From: Solirubrobacteraceae bacterium
Lineage (GTDB): Bacteria > Actinomycetota > Thermoleophilia > Solirubrobacterales > Solirubrobacteraceae
Reading direction: 5' to 3'
Length of the DNA: 6,865 bases
NCBI GenBank assembly: GCA_025928415.1
Contig: JAICJK010000133.1
Span: forward strand, 1 to 6,865
Every line of letters begins with the position of its first letter. Within the stretch, counting starts at the first letter, position 1. Below the pieces are notes generated by a model. The model worked only from the letters and a program-made list of their open reading frames with translations. It had not been told where the DNA came from and did not search any database. Both the position numbers and the translations under genes were made by a program. Positions 5,304 through 6,865 of the stretch are shown piece after piece.

Positions 5304-5945
5304 TCAGGCGGGCGCGAGCCCCCACTTGCGCTGCAGCGCCGCGTCGGCCGCCATGAAGCCGGCGTCCAGCCGGTCCTTGCCCGTCGTCGCGTGGTGGAAG
5401 ACCGCGAACGGGTGCGCGACGACGCGCCGCCCCGCCGCCCGGGCCTGCAGGCACAGGTCGACGTCGTAGGCGTGGAAGCCGGTGAACGTCGCCGTGTCGC
5501 AGCGCAGCTCGCGCACCGCCCACGGCGACAGGACGAGCAGCAGGCCGTCGAGCGCGTCGACGTCGCCGGCGGGCGCCACGCCCACGACGGTCCCGCGGGT
5601 CTCGTCCAGCCGCCCGACCACCGGGCCGGCCCACCACTCCAGGCGGTGCACGCCGCGGGCGCCGACCACGCCGGCGATCGCGACGTCCGGGTCGGCGAGC
5701 ACCCGGCGCACGTGCTCCGCGAAGCGCGGGTCGAGCAGCTCGGTGTCCTCGTGCAGCAGGACCAGCGCCTCGAGGCCGTCCGCGCCGGCGAAGTGGGCGA
5801 GCACCTCGTTGTAGGCCTCGTGGATCGAGTGCTCGGTGGTGACCTCGGCCAGCACGGAGTCCGGCTCCATGGCGCGCCGCAGGCCGGGGGCGGCGCAGCG
5901 CGCGAAGGTCGCGCGCGAGCCGACGCAGCAGGCGTAGGCGATCAT
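5304..5945 (-). CDS. StrF-like family 2 glycosyltransferase (GT-A fold), small
   Basis: A 213-residue soluble protein resembling the StrF-type glycosyltransferase domain (Glyco_tranf_2_5, PF13712) of the GT2/GT-A superfamily. Visible features are an N-terminal strand IAYACCVGSR (2-11), EAYNEVLAHF at 43-52, and LVLLHEDTELLDPRF at 61-75, where HED replaces the usual DxD-type metal site. AIAGVVGARGVHRLEWWAG lies at 89-107, DVDALDGLLLVLSP at 128-141, and the acceptor-side FHAYDVDLCLQARAAGRRV at 157-175, followed by HPFAVFHHATTGK at 178-190. No membrane segment is seen. An upstream open frame exists, but the start at 5945 is favoured by the family alignment, an AGGGAGG site two bases before the ATG, and the divergent regulator gene. 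It is convergent with the methyltransferases. It probably adds a sugar to a surface glycan; donor and acceptor are unknown. Confidence 0.8.
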   Translation of the reverse strand: MIAYACCVGSRATFARCAAPGLRRAMEPDSVLAEVTTEHSIHEAYNEVLAHFAGADGLEALVLLHEDTELLDPRFAEHVRRVLADPDVAIAGVVGARGVHRLEWWAGPVVGRLDETRGTVVGVAPAGDVDALDGLLLVLSPWAVRELRCDTATFTGFHAYDVDLCLQARAAGRRVVAHPFAVFHHATTGKDRLDAGFMAADAALQRKWGLAPA

Positions 5946-5947
5946 GT

Positions 5948-5954
5948 CCTCCCT
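5948..5954 (-). promoter_or_regulatory. Shine-Dalgarno site of the glycosyltransferase gene
   Basis: AGGGAGG on the minus strand, with only two bases before the ATG at 5945. The spacing is short, but this is the strongest such match before any gene here and it decides the start. No TANNNT hexamer is seen on the minus strand in the 59-base gap to the divergent regulator gene, so the promoter is unresolved. Confidence 0.6.
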
Positions 5955-5992
5955 GAGGTCGGCCGGGCCCGCGGGGGCTTGAGCGGCGGGGC

Positions 5993-5998
5993 TACCCT
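5993..5998 (+). promoter_or_regulatory. Probable -10 hexamer (TACCCT), leaderless start of the HxlR-type gene
   Basis: TACCCT ends six bases before the ATG at 6005, the same spacing as at the aminotransferase gene. The predicted mRNA would begin at the start codon. No ribosome binding site and no clear -35 element are visible. Confidence 0.5.
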
Positions 5999-6004
5999 CG
6001 ACCG

Positions 6005-6466
6005 ATGCCGGACATCGCCGCCGCCACGTACTCGTGCTCCGTCGCGCGCACCGTCGAGGTGGTGGGCGAGCGCTGGACGATGCTGATCCTGCGCGAGGCC
6101 TTCCTCGGGGTCCGCCGCTTCGACGCCATGCGCCGCGACCTCGGGATCGCGCGCACGATCCTCTCCGACCGGCTCGGCAAGCTCGTCGAGCACGGCATCC
6201 TCGAGCGCCGCCGCTACCAGGAGCGCCCCGAGCGCTTCGAGTACCGGCTGACCGCGCGGGGCCGCGACCTCTACCCGATCGTGGTGACGCTGATGCGCTG
6301 GGGCGACGAGCACCTGGCGCCCGGCGGCGAGGCGCCGGTGGAGCTCGTGCACGTGCCCTGCGGGCACCGGACGCGCCCGATCCTGGTCTGCGACGCGTGC
6401 GGGCAGCCGATCGGCGCCCGCGACGTGCGCCCCGAGCCGGGCCCCGGTCTCGCAAAGGCCGCCTGA
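6005..6466 (+). CDS. HxlR-family winged-helix regulator with C-terminal Cys/His cluster
   Basis: A 153-residue HxlR-type (PF01638) DNA-binding protein, usually dimeric. The domain spans about 11-104: CSVARTVEVVGERWTMLILREAFLGVRRFDAM, then the recognition region around LGIARTILSDRLGKLVEHGILERRRY (46-71), and the wing RPERFEYRLTARGRDLYPIV (74-93). Cys11 sits in the position where redox- or electrophile-sensing members carry a conserved cysteine. After the domain, residues 117-133 have C119, H121, C129 and C132 (CGH...CDACG), a plausible metal site or degenerate zinc ribbon, followed by a GPG-containing tail. This extension occurs in other actinobacterial members. The gene is divergent from the glycosyltransferase and 27 bases ahead of the dehydratase, so it may control one or both, but no operator could be identified. 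The family call is firm; ligand and targets are unknown. Confidence 0.9.
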   Translation: MPDIAAATYSCSVARTVEVVGERWTMLILREAFLGVRRFDAMRRDLGIARTILSDRLGKLVEHGILERRRYQERPERFEYRLTARGRDLYPIVVTLMRWGDEHLAPGGEAPVELVHVPCGHRTRPILVCDACGQPIGARDVRPEPGPGLAKAA

Positions 6467-6479
6467 CCGCGCCCGGCCC

Positions 6480-6485
6480 TACAAT
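6480..6485 (+). promoter_or_regulatory. Probable -10 hexamer (TACAAT) for the dehydratase gene
   Basis: TACAAT is close to the consensus TATAAT and ends eight bases before the ATG at 6494. It stands out as AT-rich in a very GC-rich 27-base gap. It implies the dehydratase gene has its own, near-leaderless promoter rather than relying on read-through from the regulator gene. Confidence 0.5.
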
Positions 6486-6493
6486 CGGGATCC

Positions 6494-6865
6494 ATGCGCC
6501 GGCGCCTGCGCTCGGCCGCCATCCCGCTGCACCGCCACTCGCTGCCCCAGCTCGCGGTCGACGGGATCCTCGTCGCGGTCGCCTACTTCCTCGCCTACCG
6601 GCTGCGTTTCGACACCCGCATCCCGGACCGCTACCAGGAGCTGTTCGCCGCGACGGTCGGCTGGGTCGTCCTGATGAGCCTGGTGATCTTCGCCTGCTTC
6701 CGGCTCTACCAGCGGTGGTGGCGCTACACCAGCCAGCGCGACCTGGTGTCGGTCGGCGAGGCCGTGGTGGTCGCCACGCTCGCCCTCGGCGGGTTCGTCG
6801 CGCTCACCAAGCCGGTGACCGCGAGCTCCGCGCGGGCCGGCGAGGTCGCCGTCAGCGTGCCCACC
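6494..6865 (+). CDS. CapD/WbpM/FlaA1-type membrane nucleotide-sugar 4,6-dehydratase, N-terminal part
   Basis: 124 residues run in an open frame to the right edge; the gene continues beyond it. The start MRRRLRSAAIPLHRHSLPQLAVD, with basic residues before a first membrane helix (about 20-37), leads into AYRLRFDTRIPDRYQEL (34-50). A second helix lies at about 51-69. FRLYQRWWRYTSQRDLVSVGEA at 69-90 and a third helix near 87-104 follow. The LRFD and FxLYxxxWRYxS elements are characteristic of the N-terminal membrane domain of CapD/WbpM-type UDP-GlcNAc (or related) 4,6-dehydratases, and the Rossmann/SDR catalytic domain should follow. Such enzymes make a 4-keto-6-deoxy sugar that a DegT aminotransferase can aminate, which links this gene to the one at 1763. 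The catalytic half is not visible, so the exact reaction is open. Confidence 0.85.
   Translation, partial: MRRRLRSAAIPLHRHSLPQLAVDGILVAVAYFLAYRLRFDTRIPDRYQELFAATVGWVVLMSLVIFACFRLYQRWWRYTSQRDLVSVGEAVVVATLALGGFVALTKPVTASSARAGEVAVSVPT

Noticed and set aside
5946..6004. Possible operator palindromes (short GC-only inverted repeats such as CCCGCGGG) between the glycosyltransferase and HxlR genes
   Set aside because: Short GC-only palindromes are common by chance in this DNA and none is repeated at the other candidate target gap.
5946..6455. Upstream extension of the glycosyltransferase frame (minus strand)
   Set aside because: It runs antisense through the HxlR gene and has shadow-type composition; the start at 5945 has an AGGGAGG site and fits the family.
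1..6865. CRISPR array, tRNA, rRNA, insertion sequence or phage genes
   Set aside because: No regularly spaced repeats, no terminal inverted repeats, no transposase or integrase motifs and no tRNA-like arms were seen on either strand.

Overview
The window is very GC-rich, compact and strongly biased to G/C in third codon positions. This fits a high-GC actinobacterial-type genome. My best guess is Thermoleophilia/Solirubrobacterales, based on protein style (PurM, UppP and DUF354 variants) and on promoter layout; no rRNA or other marker is present to prove it. Nine protein-coding genes cover almost everything, two of them cut by the window ends. I see no tRNA, rRNA, CRISPR array, insertion sequence, phage gene or gene-free stretch over 300 bases.

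Layout. (1) Positions 1-1719, minus strand: a tightly overlapping operon dedA > uppP > purM (purM cut at the left edge). DedA-type membrane proteins and UppP act on the undecaprenyl-phosphate (C55-P) carrier lipid, so these two probably form one carrier-recycling unit. (2) 1720-1762: a short divergent promoter region. (3) 1763-3821, plus strand: a DegT-type PLP sugar aminotransferase overlapping a DUF354 (GT-B-like) protein. (4) 3868-5273, plus strand: two tandem, clearly paralogous class I SAM methyltransferases joined by an ATGA overlap, probably from a gene duplication, with a 58-base stretch still identical. (5) 5304-5945, minus strand: a small StrF-like family 2 glycosyltransferase, convergent with the methyltransferases. 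(6) 6005-6466, plus strand: an HxlR-type winged-helix regulator with a C-terminal Cys/His cluster. (7) 6494 to the right edge: the N-terminal membrane domain of a CapD/WbpM/FlaA1-type nucleotide-sugar 4,6-dehydratase.

Taken together, this looks like the edge of a surface-glycan locus. A membrane dehydratase and a DegT aminotransferase could make a UDP-amino-dideoxy sugar. Glycosyltransferase, DUF354 and methyltransferase proteins could assemble or decorate the glycan, and UppP/DedA could recycle the lipid carrier. This pathway is inferred from families and proximity; no substrate can be read from the sequence.

The most notable sequence-level signals are: a TANNNT -10 hexamer placed 6-9 bases before the start codon of four genes (leaderless-type transcription), contrasted with Shine-Dalgarno sites before other genes; a UppP whose first motif glutamate is histidine; the near-identical block shared by the tandem methyltransferases; and a 22-base tandem duplication across a stop codon.
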